From Terriglobia bacterium (GTDB lineage Bacteria > Acidobacteriota > Terriglobia > Terriglobales > Acidobacteriaceae): a stretch of DNA of 64,000 bases. Below the pieces are notes generated by a model. It searched no databases, was not told the DNA's origin, and was given only the letters and a program-made list of their open reading frames with translations. Location of the stretch: NCBI GenBank assembly GCA_020073465.1, contig JAIQFC010000028.1, positions 1 to 64,000 of the forward strand. The letters run 5' to 3'. Shown here piece by piece: positions 6,406 to 14,784 of the stretch. Position 1 is the first letter of the stretch, and the number at the start of each line of letters is the position of its first letter. The position numbers and the translations under genes were made by a program.

Positions 6406-8073
6406 ATGAAGGTTACACGGCGAGATCTGCTGGTCTGGAGCGCCGGGGCGACGGCAGGTCTGCTGTTCACTCCGGTCCCGTGGAAACTGCTGGACGACGT
6501 TTCCATCTGGTCCCAGAACTGGCCGTGGATTCCGCAGCCCACACGTGGCCCGGTCGACGTGAAACTCTCCTTTTGTACCTTGTGCCCCAATGGATGCGGC
6601 ATGCGGGTGCGGATGGCAGGGGGGTGGCCGGTGGGTGTTGCCGGCGCCGGCTGTCATCCGGTGAGTCGGGGAGCATTGTGCCCCCTTGGCTTCGCCGCAC
6701 ACCAACTGAACTGGCATCCGCGGCGTCTGTCTAGGGTGTGCTACCGCGGAAACACTTCTTCCTGGGGTGAAGCACGGGTGGCCTTTACCAAGGCCTGCGG
6801 TGAGGGCCCCATCATGATTATCGATGGCCATCCGGGACGTGCGGCTTCGTCGGCGTTCGAGACTTTTGTCCAAAGGCGGGGCAGCTATCGTGTGGTGCCT
6901 GGGCAAGAGACCCGTGCCCTGGCTCCGTATGGAACCTGGAGCGGAATTCCTGCAGCGGCTTTGGGCTATGACCTTGAGAATGCGGGGACCATCGTGAGCT
7001 TTGGCGCACCGCTCCTCGACGGCTGGGGAACTCCCGGCCGGCTGACTCGATTGTGGGCGGAGCGGGCTGCGGGCCTGGCGGATCCTCAACTGCACCTGAT
7101 TCAAGTAGAACCTTCGTTCTCCCGGACCGCCGCACGAGCGTGGCAGTACGTAACTATTCGTGCTGGCGGCGAAGGCGCTGTGGCCGAAGGCGTGGCCCGC
7201 GTACTTCTTGAAGAACATCTTGTCCCGGCTCGCGGCCCGATGCCGTCCCTCACACTCGTCGAAGTGGCGGAGCAGGCAGGAGTCAGCACTGACGCGATCC
7301 GCGATCTGGCGCGGACGATCGTTGCACGACCTCCCGTGGTGGCGGTTGCGGACGACAACAATCCGGCGATCGCGGCGTTGAATGTCGTTTTAGGCGCGGT
7401 CGGGGCACGCGGAGGCATCGTGAGAAGGTCGAAACACATCAGGCAGGACGTTTGCGCCGAAGCTGCCATCCGCGGTATGCGCGCTGTGCTCATCGACTCC
7501 ACCGTTCCCTGGGATTTTGTTCCGCAGACCGACGCCGAGGTCTTCCGTTTCGCCGCGTGGGACGGAGGATCGACCAAGGCCGATTGGCTCCTGCCCGCAC
7601 CGGGTTTTCTGGAAGACTTGACCGATGTTCCCACCGCGCCCACGTCGGGGATGGAGACTTACGCAGTGGCTCCCAGCCTGGCCGAGGCACCGACAGAAGT
7701 ACAGAGTGCCGCGCAGTTTCTCAGCAGCATCGATCCCACCCTGGTCACGGTCGACAAGGTCATTCACACTCGTTGCTCGGAAATCTTCCGTCAGCGGATG
7801 GGAACTCTGTGGGGACAGGACGTGACGCCGGTTGCGAAATTCGTATCCGTCCAGAAGCTCGAAGAAGAACTGTGGAAAGGAGCGGTCTGGATCGGTGAAC
7901 CACACCATGCTGGGGGCTTGCGCTGCCAGTTGAACGATTGGCCGGAGGCCATCGGCCCCGCTCGCACCTCAAATGCGTCCCCACCGTGGCTTGTGCCGGT
8001 ATTGCCTTCCTTGGCGTCGAAACTCTACCAGGAGTCGGGCTTACGCGAGTCGCCGGAGGGGAGGAGCGCATGA
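6406..8073 (+). CDS. qrcB: MopB-type iron-sulfur subunit, QrcB-like, Tat-exported
   Basis: 555 residues with a twin-arginine signal (TRRDLLVWSAGATAGLLF) and GGGAGGAG before ATG 6406. An N-terminal [4Fe-4S] motif CTLCPNGCGMRVR with a later LCPLGFAAH Cys is followed by a molybdopterin-oxidoreductase-like body. It is shorter than catalytic members of the family, and I see no Ser/Cys/Sec ligand context for molybdenum, consistent with QrcB, which lost the cofactor. It would sit on the periplasmic side between the haem subunit and the ferredoxin-like subunit. Its stop overlaps the next start (ATGA). Confidence 0.75.
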   Translation: MKVTRRDLLVWSAGATAGLLFTPVPWKLLDDVSIWSQNWPWIPQPTRGPVDVKLSFCTLCPNGCGMRVRMAGGWPVGVAGAGCHPVSRGALCPLGFAAHQLNWHPRRLSRVCYRGNTSSWGEARVAFTKACGEGPIMIIDGHPGRAASSAFETFVQRRGSYRVVPGQETRALAPYGTWSGIPAAALGYDLENAGTIVSFGAPLLDGWGTPGRLTRLWAERAAGLADPQLHLIQVEPSFSRTAARAWQYVTIRAGGEGAVAEGVARVLLEEHLVPARGPMPSLTLVEVAEQAGVSTDAIRDLARTIVARPPVVAVADDNNPAIAALNVVLGAVGARGGIVRRSKHIRQDVCAEAAIRGMRAVLIDSTVPWDFVPQTDAEVFRFAAWDGGSTKADWLLPAPGFLEDLTDVPTAPTSGMETYAVAPSLAEAPTEVQSAAQFLSSIDPTLVTVDKVIHTRCSEIFRQRMGTLWGQDVTPVAKFVSVQKLEEELWKGAVWIGEPHHAGGLRCQLNDWPEAIGPARTSNASPPWLVPVLPSLASKLYQESGLRESPEGRSA

Positions 8074-8819
8074 GCGCCCGCTACGGCATGGTGATCGATC
8101 TGGATCGCTGCACGGGTTGTGGCGCATGCATGATGGCATGCGCGGCCGAGAATAACGTGCCACCCGTTCCACGAGCAACTCCCCGGACTGGACTCACGCC
8201 GATGCTGGTCCGCAAGGTTTCGAATGGAGGAGAGGGAGTTGACCGGCGCGAAGTGTTCATCCCCATCATGTGCATGCATTGCGAACGCGAAACGCCATGC
8301 GTCGGTGTATGTCCGCAGCAGGCCGTCGAGGTGGATAAGGCCACCGGCATTGTCATGCAAATGCCGCAGCGTTGCCTGGGCTGCCGCTACTGCATGACGG
8401 CGTGTCCGTACCACGCACGCTACTTCAACTGGTGGGATCCGCAATGGCCTGCGGGGATGGAGAAGGCCCTGAACCCAGGAGTTGCCGTCCGCATGCGGGG
8501 CGTCGTGGAAAAGTGCAATCTGTGCCACGCACGGTTACACTCCGCGACACAAAAAGCCGCTGCGACCGGAAAGCGCGAGATCAATCCTGCCGACTATGTT
8601 CCAGCTTGCGTAGAGGCTTGCCCGACGGCAGCGATCCGGTTCGGCAATCTGGCAGACAAGCACGATCCTCTCTCCCTGGAGGTTCGCTCGCCGGACACAT
8701 TCCGGTTCCTGACGCGCCTGGGTACGGAACCAAAGGTCTACTACAAATCGAAGGAGGCATGGGTGAGAGCGCTGGCAGAATCCAATTCCGGCAGCGGTGT
8801 GGAGACGAAACGTGGCTAG
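8070..8819 (+). CDS. qrcC: Ferredoxin-like 4x[4Fe-4S] subunit, QrcC-like
   Basis: 249 residues, start ATG 8070 overlapping the previous stop, with GGGGAGGAG upstream. Four Cys clusters typical of the NrfC/PsrB/QrcC family are visible: CTGCGACMMAC (about 15-25), CMHCERETPCVGVCP (about 70-84), CLGCRYCMTACP (about 104-115), and CNLCHARL with a distant CVEACP (about 153-188). It lacks its own signal peptide, so it is probably exported with the Tat-dependent partner. Its role would be to pass electrons from QrcB to the NrfD-like quinone-binding subunit. Confidence 0.85.
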   Translation: MSARYGMVIDLDRCTGCGACMMACAAENNVPPVPRATPRTGLTPMLVRKVSNGGEGVDRREVFIPIMCMHCERETPCVGVCPQQAVEVDKATGIVMQMPQRCLGCRYCMTACPYHARYFNWWDPQWPAGMEKALNPGVAVRMRGVVEKCNLCHARLHSATQKAAATGKREINPADYVPACVEACPTAAIRFGNLADKHDPLSLEVRSPDTFRFLTRLGTEPKVYYKSKEAWVRALAESNSGSGVETKRG

Positions 8820-10074
8820 CTCAGTCCTCGCAGACAGTCGCTGGATCGCCCGAGGCGCGGAGCGGACCTCCCTCCCGCAGTTCTTACTCTGGCTGGCTCC
8901 CTGGGCCGTTGTGCTGGCCGCCGGAGTATACGCCGCTGGCTTGTGTCTGTTCTACGGGCTGAACCAGACGAACATGGACAACCGATTCGCCTTCGGCCTC
9001 TGGATCTTCCTCGACTTGGGAATGATTGCGCTTGGCGCAGGCGCATTCTTCACCGGTTTCCTTGTTTACATTCTGAAGCGCGTCGAACTCAAGCCGATCC
9101 TGAACAGCGCCGTCGTCGTTGGCTTCATCTGTTACAGCGGCGCAATCGCTATTTTGATGATCGACGTGGGACAGCCATTGCGCGCCTGGTTCACGTTCTG
9201 GCATCCCAATACGCACTCGATGCTGACCGAGGTGACGTTCTGCATTTCCTGTTATTTGTTGGTCCTTAGCTTGGAATACCTGCCCATCCTCCTGCGCAAT
9301 CGCCAATTGCGCAAGTTGCCCTCGTTTCTGGTCTTTGAACATCAGCTGCACAACCTGGTGCCCGTGCTGGCGGGCGTGGGAGCGCTGCTCTCGTTCTTTC
9401 ACCAGGGATCGCTGGGCGGACTTTACGGAGTATTGCGCGGCCGTCCCTTTGCCTTCCGCGAGGGATTCTTCATCTGGCCTTCTACCTTCTTCTTGTTCAT
9501 TCTGTCAGCGATCGCATCGGGACCGAGCTTCCTGATTTTGGTGACGGCGGCGGTCGAGAAGGTGACTGGCCGGCGACTTGTGCCGCAGGAACTATTCCGT
9601 CGCCTGGGGTTCATTTCCGGGGTCCTTCTCGCCATCTACGTCGCAGCCAAATCGATTGACACGCTGATCTGGTTGAACGTCACTTCGCCGTCCGTGGGTT
9701 TTGCTCCGTGGCAGTACTACATCTACAAACCATTTGGCACTCCGATCTTGTTCACGGAGATTGTGCTTCTGGGGCTGCTCCCCGCTTTCTTACTAACGTA
9801 CCCACGTTCCGCATCGCGGCGCCGGTGGCTTCTGACTGCCGCAGCATTGGCTTGCGCGGGGGTGCTGCTGAACCGCTTTGTTCTCACCGTGCAAACCCTG
9901 GCGCTTCCAACTTTGGCTTTCGACGAATTTCTGCAATACACGCCTAGTTGGCAGGAGGCGGCCAGCTTCGGTGGCGTGATCGCCTACGGAGTCATTGTCT
10001 ACTCTTTGTCGTATCGCTACTTGCCGCTGTTCGCCCAACCGAAAGGACAGAACACGCATGTTCCCGGGAATTGA
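8812..10074 (+). CDS. qrcD: NrfD/PsrC-family polytopic membrane subunit, QrcD-like
   Basis: About 420 residues. The GTG at 8812 is chosen over the GTG at 8797 because GGAG at 8801-8804 is well placed; it overlaps the end of the ferredoxin gene by 8 bp. About ten hydrophobic helices are visible, beginning FLLWLAPWAVVLAAGVYAAG and ending near SLSYRYLPLF. This is the usual size of NrfD/PsrC/QrcD proteins, which bind menaquinone at the membrane surface and may couple electron transfer to proton movement. Central LEYLPILLRN and HQLHNLVPVLAGVGALLSF segments fit that family. Confidence 0.85.
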   Translation: MASSVLADSRWIARGAERTSLPQFLLWLAPWAVVLAAGVYAAGLCLFYGLNQTNMDNRFAFGLWIFLDLGMIALGAGAFFTGFLVYILKRVELKPILNSAVVVGFICYSGAIAILMIDVGQPLRAWFTFWHPNTHSMLTEVTFCISCYLLVLSLEYLPILLRNRQLRKLPSFLVFEHQLHNLVPVLAGVGALLSFFHQGSLGGLYGVLRGRPFAFREGFFIWPSTFFLFILSAIASGPSFLILVTAAVEKVTGRRLVPQELFRRLGFISGVLLAIYVAAKSIDTLIWLNVTSPSVGFAPWQYYIYKPFGTPILFTEIVLLGLLPAFLLTYPRSASRRRWLLTAAALACAGVLLNRFVLTVQTLALPTLAFDEFLQYTPSWQEAASFGGVIAYGVIVYSLSYRYLPLFAQPKGQNTHVPGN

Positions 10075-10882
10075 TGGTTTCCATTGGAGCCTTGGCCACG
10101 TCTTGTTTCTCTCTCTGTTCTTCGCCGTAGCGCTGACCATTCTAGTGACAGTTGTCTCTGCGCTGTGGCGGACAGCCCGCGATTTCCGCGCGCATCGGGC
10201 GATCGAGTTGTGCTGGAGGTCGGCCTTTGCGGAGTTACCGGACACTGAACGCCGGTGCCGCCACGAACTTTCCGGACGGGTGATTTCCAGGACCTGTGCC
10301 AACGGCTTTGATTGCCGTCAGTGCAGCAAGCATTCCCAGTTCGCGGTGCTGCCCGCGAGAGGAATAGTGCGCGACCTTGGGCTGAATTATCCGGCCGATC
10401 GCTTCTATCACCGCGGCCACACCTGGGTAAGGCTGGAAGCAGATGGCACGCTCACCATCGGCCTCGATGAACTGGCTGAGCATCTGATCGGTAGTCCTGA
10501 TTTCATCAAGGTGCCTGGGGTGGGTAGTGAAATCGAGAACAATGAGACCGCGTGGCGCATAGAGAAGAACGGAACCGTGATTCGGGTTCGAGCGCCCATC
10601 GAGGGCACTGTGGTGGGAGTCGGAGGCCCGCTGGAGGGCCGGTATCTGAAGATCCGTCCACGACGGAATCCACAAGATCCGGCGACGCTGCGTCATCTGC
10701 TGCGCGGCGCCGAAGTTCACGGATGGCTGTCTCGAGAGCTGGAGCGATTGCAGTTGCAGCTCCGAGCGCCGAATACCCCTCCCAGCCTGGCAGATGGCGG
10801 AGTGCTCGTGTCTGGACTGATGGACGCCGTGCCTGACGCCGACTGGAACACCGTGCTCGCAGACACATTTCTGGAAGGTTGA
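10058..10882 (+). CDS. Membrane-anchored glycine-cleavage H-like protein with Cys cluster
   Basis: 274 residues, ATG 10058 overlapping the NrfD gene by 17 bp. One N-terminal helix (VLFLSLFFAVALTILVTVV) is followed by a Cys-rich linker with RRCRHE and CANGFDCRQCSKH, then a GcvH-like domain (about residues 113-200: HRGHTWVRLEADGTLTIGLD, later RVRAPIEGTVVGVG). The lipoyl loop reads RIEKNGTVI; a Lys is present but is shifted relative to the ESVKAAS pattern, so lipoylation is doubtful. It closes the operon. Together with the gene at 4958 it suggests that H-like domains are integral parts of this respiratory complex. Confidence 0.7.
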   Translation: MFPGIDGFHWSLGHVLFLSLFFAVALTILVTVVSALWRTARDFRAHRAIELCWRSAFAELPDTERRCRHELSGRVISRTCANGFDCRQCSKHSQFAVLPARGIVRDLGLNYPADRFYHRGHTWVRLEADGTLTIGLDELAEHLIGSPDFIKVPGVGSEIENNETAWRIEKNGTVIRVRAPIEGTVVGVGGPLEGRYLKIRPRRNPQDPATLRHLLRGAEVHGWLSRELERLQLQLRAPNTPPSLADGGVLVSGLMDAVPDADWNTVLADTFLEG

Positions 10883-10906
10883 TACCTCGATGTTTGCGCC
10901 TCAGGC

Positions 10907-12262
10907 TTAGTGCGAGATCTCGTAGCGTTTGAGCTTGTCATAAAGGGTCGAACGGTCAATACCCAAGGCAGCGGACGCTTCCTTGATGTTGCCGTGTTTC
11001 CGTTCTAATGCGGCGACAATGGCCCGGCGTTCCAGTTCATCGAGCGCAATCTCGGGGACTTCCCAATTTTGCGACGCCCCTGGATGCCTCTGAAGCCATG
11101 AGAAATCTTGTTCGTCCAGCATGCCGTTGCGGCAGGTCACAATGGCGCGTTCGATTACGTTTTCCAACTCACGGACGTTGCCTGCCCAGTCGTGGGCAAT
11201 GAGCAGTTTCAAGGCCGCTGCAGATATACCACTGATGTCTTTGCCCAACTCGGAGGAAATCCGCTGCACGAAATGCTCTGCCAGCAGGGGAATGTCCTCG
11301 CGCCTTTCTCGCAGTGGGGGGATACGGATCTCGATCACGTTGAGGCGATAGTACAAATCCTCGCGGAAGCGCCCTTGCTGGACTTCCTGAGCAAGGTTCT
11401 TGTTGGTTGCCGCGATGATCCGCACATCGACTTCCACTTCTGCATTGCCTCCGACCCGGTAGAAACAGCGTTCCTGCAGAACCCGCAGAAGATCGGCTTG
11501 CAGCTTGGGTGAAATGTCGCCGATTTCATCGAGGAAGATCGTGCCTCCATCCGCCAGTTCGAACTTGCCTTTCGCCTGCCCGTTGGCGCCGGTGAAGGCG
11601 CCCTTTTCGTAGCCGAACAACTCACTCTCCAGCAGGGTCTCCGTGAGAGCGGCGCAACTCACGATGATGAACGGTTTTTCGGCGCGGTTCCCGGAGAAGT
11701 GGATGGCTCGCGCCACCAATTCCTTGCCGGTACCGCTTTCGCCGCGAATCAGTGCCGTGCTGCGCAGGCTTGCGATTTCCTGCGTCAATCCAAGAATCTC
11801 TTCCATGCGCGGATTCTTGGTGATGATGTCGTGGTGGCGGTATTGGCGGGTGATTTTCTTGCGCAGAATCGCGTTCTCACTCTGTAGCTTCTTGAGCTTG
11901 AGAATACGCGAGACCAGCATGGAGATTTCCTGCGGGTTGCAGGGTTTGACGATATATTCCTGCGCGCCTTCTTTCATGGCTTGAATGGCGGTATCAACTG
12001 TGGCGTACGCCGTAATAATGATGATGGACGCTTCGGGGCGGGTTTTGTGAATCTCCATCATGGTTTCAATGCCATCCATGCCCCCGGGCATCTTCAAATC
12101 GATGAAGCAGATGGCATAGTCCGCCGCCTTGGCGAGGCCGAGAGCGGCCTGCCCGTTGGATGCCGTATCGACGCGGTACCCATCCTCGCGCAGCCACGCC
12201 GCCATTGATTCGCACATCACTTCTTCGTCGTCCACCACCAGGATCGGCCAACTCTTCTTCAT
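10907..12262 (-). CDS. NtrC-family sigma-54-dependent response regulator
   Basis: 451 residues. Receiver domain: phospho-acceptor Asp about residue 55 in FIDLKMPGG and switch Lys about 106. The AAA+ domain has Walker A GESGTGKE (about 174-181), ESELFGYEKGAFTGA with the sigma-54 contact GAFTGA (221-226), and Walker B GGTIFLDEIGD. A C-terminal Fis-type helix-turn-helix reads ASAALGIDRSTLYDKL. It is the last gene of a three-gene minus-strand operon (start overlaps the archaemetzincin stop by ATGA) and converges on the Qrc-like operon. The natural target is the -24/-12 promoter at 4602, though the bcr operon could also be one. Confidence 0.95.
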   Translation of the reverse strand: MKKSWPILVVDDEEVMCESMAAWLREDGYRVDTASNGQAALGLAKAADYAICFIDLKMPGGMDGIETMMEIHKTRPEASIIIITAYATVDTAIQAMKEGAQEYIVKPCNPQEISMLVSRILKLKKLQSENAILRKKITRQYRHHDIITKNPRMEEILGLTQEIASLRSTALIRGESGTGKELVARAIHFSGNRAEKPFIIVSCAALTETLLESELFGYEKGAFTGANGQAKGKFELADGGTIFLDEIGDISPKLQADLLRVLQERCFYRVGGNAEVEVDVRIIAATNKNLAQEVQQGRFREDLYYRLNVIEIRIPPLRERREDIPLLAEHFVQRISSELGKDISGISAAALKLLIAHDWAGNVRELENVIERAIVTCRNGMLDEQDFSWLQRHPGASQNWEVPEIALDELERRAIVAALERKHGNIKEASAALGIDRSTLYDKLKRYEISH

Positions 12263-12810
12263 ACCTCTCCCTCCAGCGCAGCACAGCGCCGCACCAATTG
12301 CATTCCGCAGCGCACGCAGTACTGTTCATCCTTGGCATCCACTAACTCAATGTGCGTGGCAAGACTCATCGCGCACGTCGGTTCCGAACAATGGACAAGG
12401 CCAAAGGTGTGCCCCAGTTCGTGAAGCACTTCCTTGACCGTCCGCTCGCGTAGCAGGTTTTCGTCCGCGGGTAGCCCGTAAAACTCCTGATGCAGCCGGC
12501 AAAGGGAGACAACGGCAACGGGACCATCAAGCTGCGCCTGTCCAAACAGAAAACTGAGCATCGGGATCGCCAGGTCTACATCCGTGACCCCGAGAACCCG
12601 CGCCGCATCGCGTGAAGCACTTTCCGCCAGCATCTTCATGATCTCCACCGACTGGTATTGCCCTCGCTTGGTGTCATAGGCGGCTTCCGGAATCGATAAT
12701 GGAGGCAACCGCCGGATGGGGAAGGGAAGCCACTCGGCGGCTGCGCCTTCGATCCACTCCAATGCCTTTTCCGGCACGCTCCCGACTGCCACAAGATAGA
12801 GGCCATTCAC
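12259..12810 (-). CDS. amzA: Archaemetzincin-like zinc metalloprotease
   Basis: 183 residues. The core VKEVLHELGHTFGLVHC gives HExxHxxGxxH with the following Cys, and SEPTCAMS and EQYCVRCGMQL supply the CxxxxCxM and CxxC that bind the second structural zinc of archaemetzincins. Length and motif order match the family (about 180 residues). It is translationally coupled on both sides, to the sensor kinase and the response regulator, so it belongs to the signalling operon. The substrate is unknown; it might process a component of the signalling chain or the respiratory complex. Confidence 0.9.
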   Translation of the reverse strand: MNGLYLVAVGSVPEKALEWIEGAAAEWLPFPIRRLPPLSIPEAAYDTKRGQYQSVEIMKMLAESASRDAARVLGVTDVDLAIPMLSFLFGQAQLDGPVAVVSLCRLHQEFYGLPADENLLRERTVKEVLHELGHTFGLVHCSEPTCAMSLATHIELVDAKDEQYCVRCGMQLVRRCAALEGEV

Positions 12811-14441
12811 ACCGCATGTACCTGTACTTCTGTCAGTTCCCCGGTGCTGTTTCGGGTCTTGAGGGGAAGGGTGACCACAAATGTCGTACCTTTATTCTGC
12901 TGACTGGTGACCTCGACTTCCCCTTCATGAGCCTTGACGATCCCGTACAACACAGCCAATCCCAGTCCAACTCCCCTTCCATCAGCCTTGGTGGTAAAGA
13001 AAGGATCAAAGATTCTGGGAAGGTTCTCCGGGGCAATGCCTTCGCCGGTATCTTGAATACAAAGCTCCGCCTCCTCCCGATTGGCGAGCAAACGCGTGCG
13101 AATGGTAAGTTTGCCGACGCCTCGTGACTGCATGGCCTGAGCCCCGTTCAGCACAAGGTTCAGAATCACCTGCTGGATCTGCGACGGGTCGCACTCCACC
13201 AGCGGGAGGTTGTCCTGCAAATCCAGCACGATCTCGGCGTTGATCAACTTGAGTTTGTGCTGGGCCAAACCCAGTGTGGTACGAACCAGCTTGTTCAGAT
13301 CCGCGGGCGCCCGCTGCGGCTTGGAGCGGCGGGAAAACGCCAGCAAGTCTGAGACAATCCGTCCGACCCGGGCGGTTTCCGCTGAAATCAGGCCGAGATA
13401 TTTGCGGAATTCGGCTTCCCGCCCCGCTGGGAATTCGCCATTGACCATCAGGCGCTCCAGTAGCATGGAGAGGTTGAGCACGCCAGAAACAGGATTATTG
13501 ATCTCGTGAGCCACACTGGCCGCGAGCTGGCCGAGAGACGCCAGGCGATCCGATTGGATTAGTTTGCGTTGGGCAGTTTGCAGCTGTTGGGTGCGCTCCT
13601 GCACCTTGCTCTCCAGTGTCTGCTGCATTTCGTTCAACTCGGCGACAGCCAGTTTCAGGCGCTCGCGCATCAGGTTGAACGAGTCCACCAGTTCATCGAG
13701 TTCCTGGCTGCGACGTGTGACATCAATGGGCCGGTCCAGTTCCATGGCGCTTACGGCCTTCGTCCCCTCGATCAGCTGCCGAATGGGAGTGGCCACGAAC
13801 CGCCGCGTGAACAGGATGACGAACGCGGCTCCGATGCTCACTTCAAACGCGGTCAAGAGGACGGTTTGAAGAGTGATCGCCCGCGTCTGTTTCTGGACCG
13901 GATCGAGCTGCAGAGCGACATCCACAACCCCGAGCACCTTGGTCGATGCCTGATGGGCGTGGCAACTGGCATTGCTGCACGAGGGCTCGTTGTAGATGGG
14001 GGTCACCGTGCTGATCGTCTTGACGCCGGCCGGCGAGGTACCGTACCGAACTCGCGAGTCTTGCGTTGGTTTGTCCCGGATGGGTCCCTCGCCGTGGCAG
14101 CTTATGCATACTTCGTTGGACAGGCTGGCTAAGCCCGGCTGCTCTCGCGGATCCGTCGAAAACACCAGCCGGCCCTCGCGGTTGAACATTCGGATCCGGT
14201 CCACCCCCTGCTTGTCGGCGATCACTTTCATGATCTGGTAGGCTGCTTTGCGATCGTCGTCACGCATGGCATGCCAGGTGGCGCTGGTGATGCTGCGCGA
14301 AAGCTGATCTGCGCCCAGAGCCATAGCCTCCACCAGGTGTTTCTTCTCGGTGCGGAAATTGAGATACCCGCTCACGCAGCTGATCGCCACGATCAGGATG
14401 GTCAGAGAGAGAATGAGCTTTGGGCCGAGTCTGCGAGGCAT
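12807..14441 (-). CDS. Membrane sensor histidine kinase with cytochrome-like CxxCH sensor domain
   Basis: 544 residues. Membrane helix 1 at about 9-27; periplasmic domain about 30-188; helix 2 about 190-213; HAMP about 215-268; coiled coil; HisKA with [12 protein letters not shown] (phospho-His about 312); HATPase with [11 protein letters not shown] and a VGLGLAV G-box, ending near 535. The periplasmic domain holds a canonical haem-binding CISCH (112-116) and a CSNASCHAH segment (about 155-163), so it probably binds haem c and senses redox state or a gas ligand. First gene of the regulatory operon; the partner is the NtrC-type regulator two genes on. Confidence 0.92.
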   Translation of the reverse strand: MPRRLGPKLILSLTILIVAISCVSGYLNFRTEKKHLVEAMALGADQLSRSITSATWHAMRDDDRKAAYQIMKVIADKQGVDRIRMFNREGRLVFSTDPREQPGLASLSNEVCISCHGEGPIRDKPTQDSRVRYGTSPAGVKTISTVTPIYNEPSCSNASCHAHQASTKVLGVVDVALQLDPVQKQTRAITLQTVLLTAFEVSIGAAFVILFTRRFVATPIRQLIEGTKAVSAMELDRPIDVTRRSQELDELVDSFNLMRERLKLAVAELNEMQQTLESKVQERTQQLQTAQRKLIQSDRLASLGQLAASVAHEINNPVSGVLNLSMLLERLMVNGEFPAGREAEFRKYLGLISAETARVGRIVSDLLAFSRRSKPQRAPADLNKLVRTTLGLAQHKLKLINAEIVLDLQDNLPLVECDPSQIQQVILNLVLNGAQAMQSRGVGKLTIRTRLLANREEAELCIQDTGEGIAPENLPRIFDPFFTTKADGRGVGLGLAVLYGIVKAHEGEVEVTSQQNKGTTFVVTLPLKTRNSTGELTEVQVHAV

Positions 14442-14784
14442 TTAGACCCCTAACTCCTTGTCTGCATAAGCGTTTGCGGACGAACAGATCTATCAGAGAC
14501 CCGTGGATGGATCCACCCGGGCAGGGTCTCCTGTATCGAAGTTACGCAGTAAGCCACCTCCCGACCGTGATTCTCACCGCGTCCGCCGGTGATCTTGATC
14601 ACACCGTCAACATCCCGGACAGAAACCTGCTAAAGCAGGTTTGAAGGCGTCGTTAGCGCTCTGGATGGGCCGGAGACTTGCCCGGCTGTTCGCAGGAACT
14701 TCGCGAGAATGCTCGATTGCCGGACTCCGGCTTTGGGCTGGAAAGTATTCGCCCGGCGTCGTCGTAAACGCTGTGCTCCGTGAG
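14442..14784. other. Intergenic region between the regulatory and bcr operons
   Basis: 343 bp without a convincing ORF. It must hold the minus-strand promoter of the sensor kinase operon and the end of the bcr operon. AGACCC...GGGTCT arms occur near 14498-14535. A perfect dyad at 14623-14642 is the best terminator candidate. No clear -24/-12 element was seen on the minus strand. Confidence 0.5.
14623..14642 (-). terminator. Dyad after the bcr operon, probable terminator
   Basis: AAACCTGCT and AGCAGGTTT form a perfect 9 bp inverted repeat separated by 2 bp, about 140 bp beyond the last gene of the ten-gene bcr operon. The A/T-rich outer pairs give a short T-run after the stem on the minus strand. 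It could also be a regulator site. Confidence 0.45.

Noticed and set aside
5806..10074. Alternative complex III (Act)
   Set aside because: ActB fuses the MopB and iron-sulfur parts and the operon includes a second NrfD and ActDEF; here the iron-sulfur subunit is separate and there is a single NrfD gene, as in Qrc.
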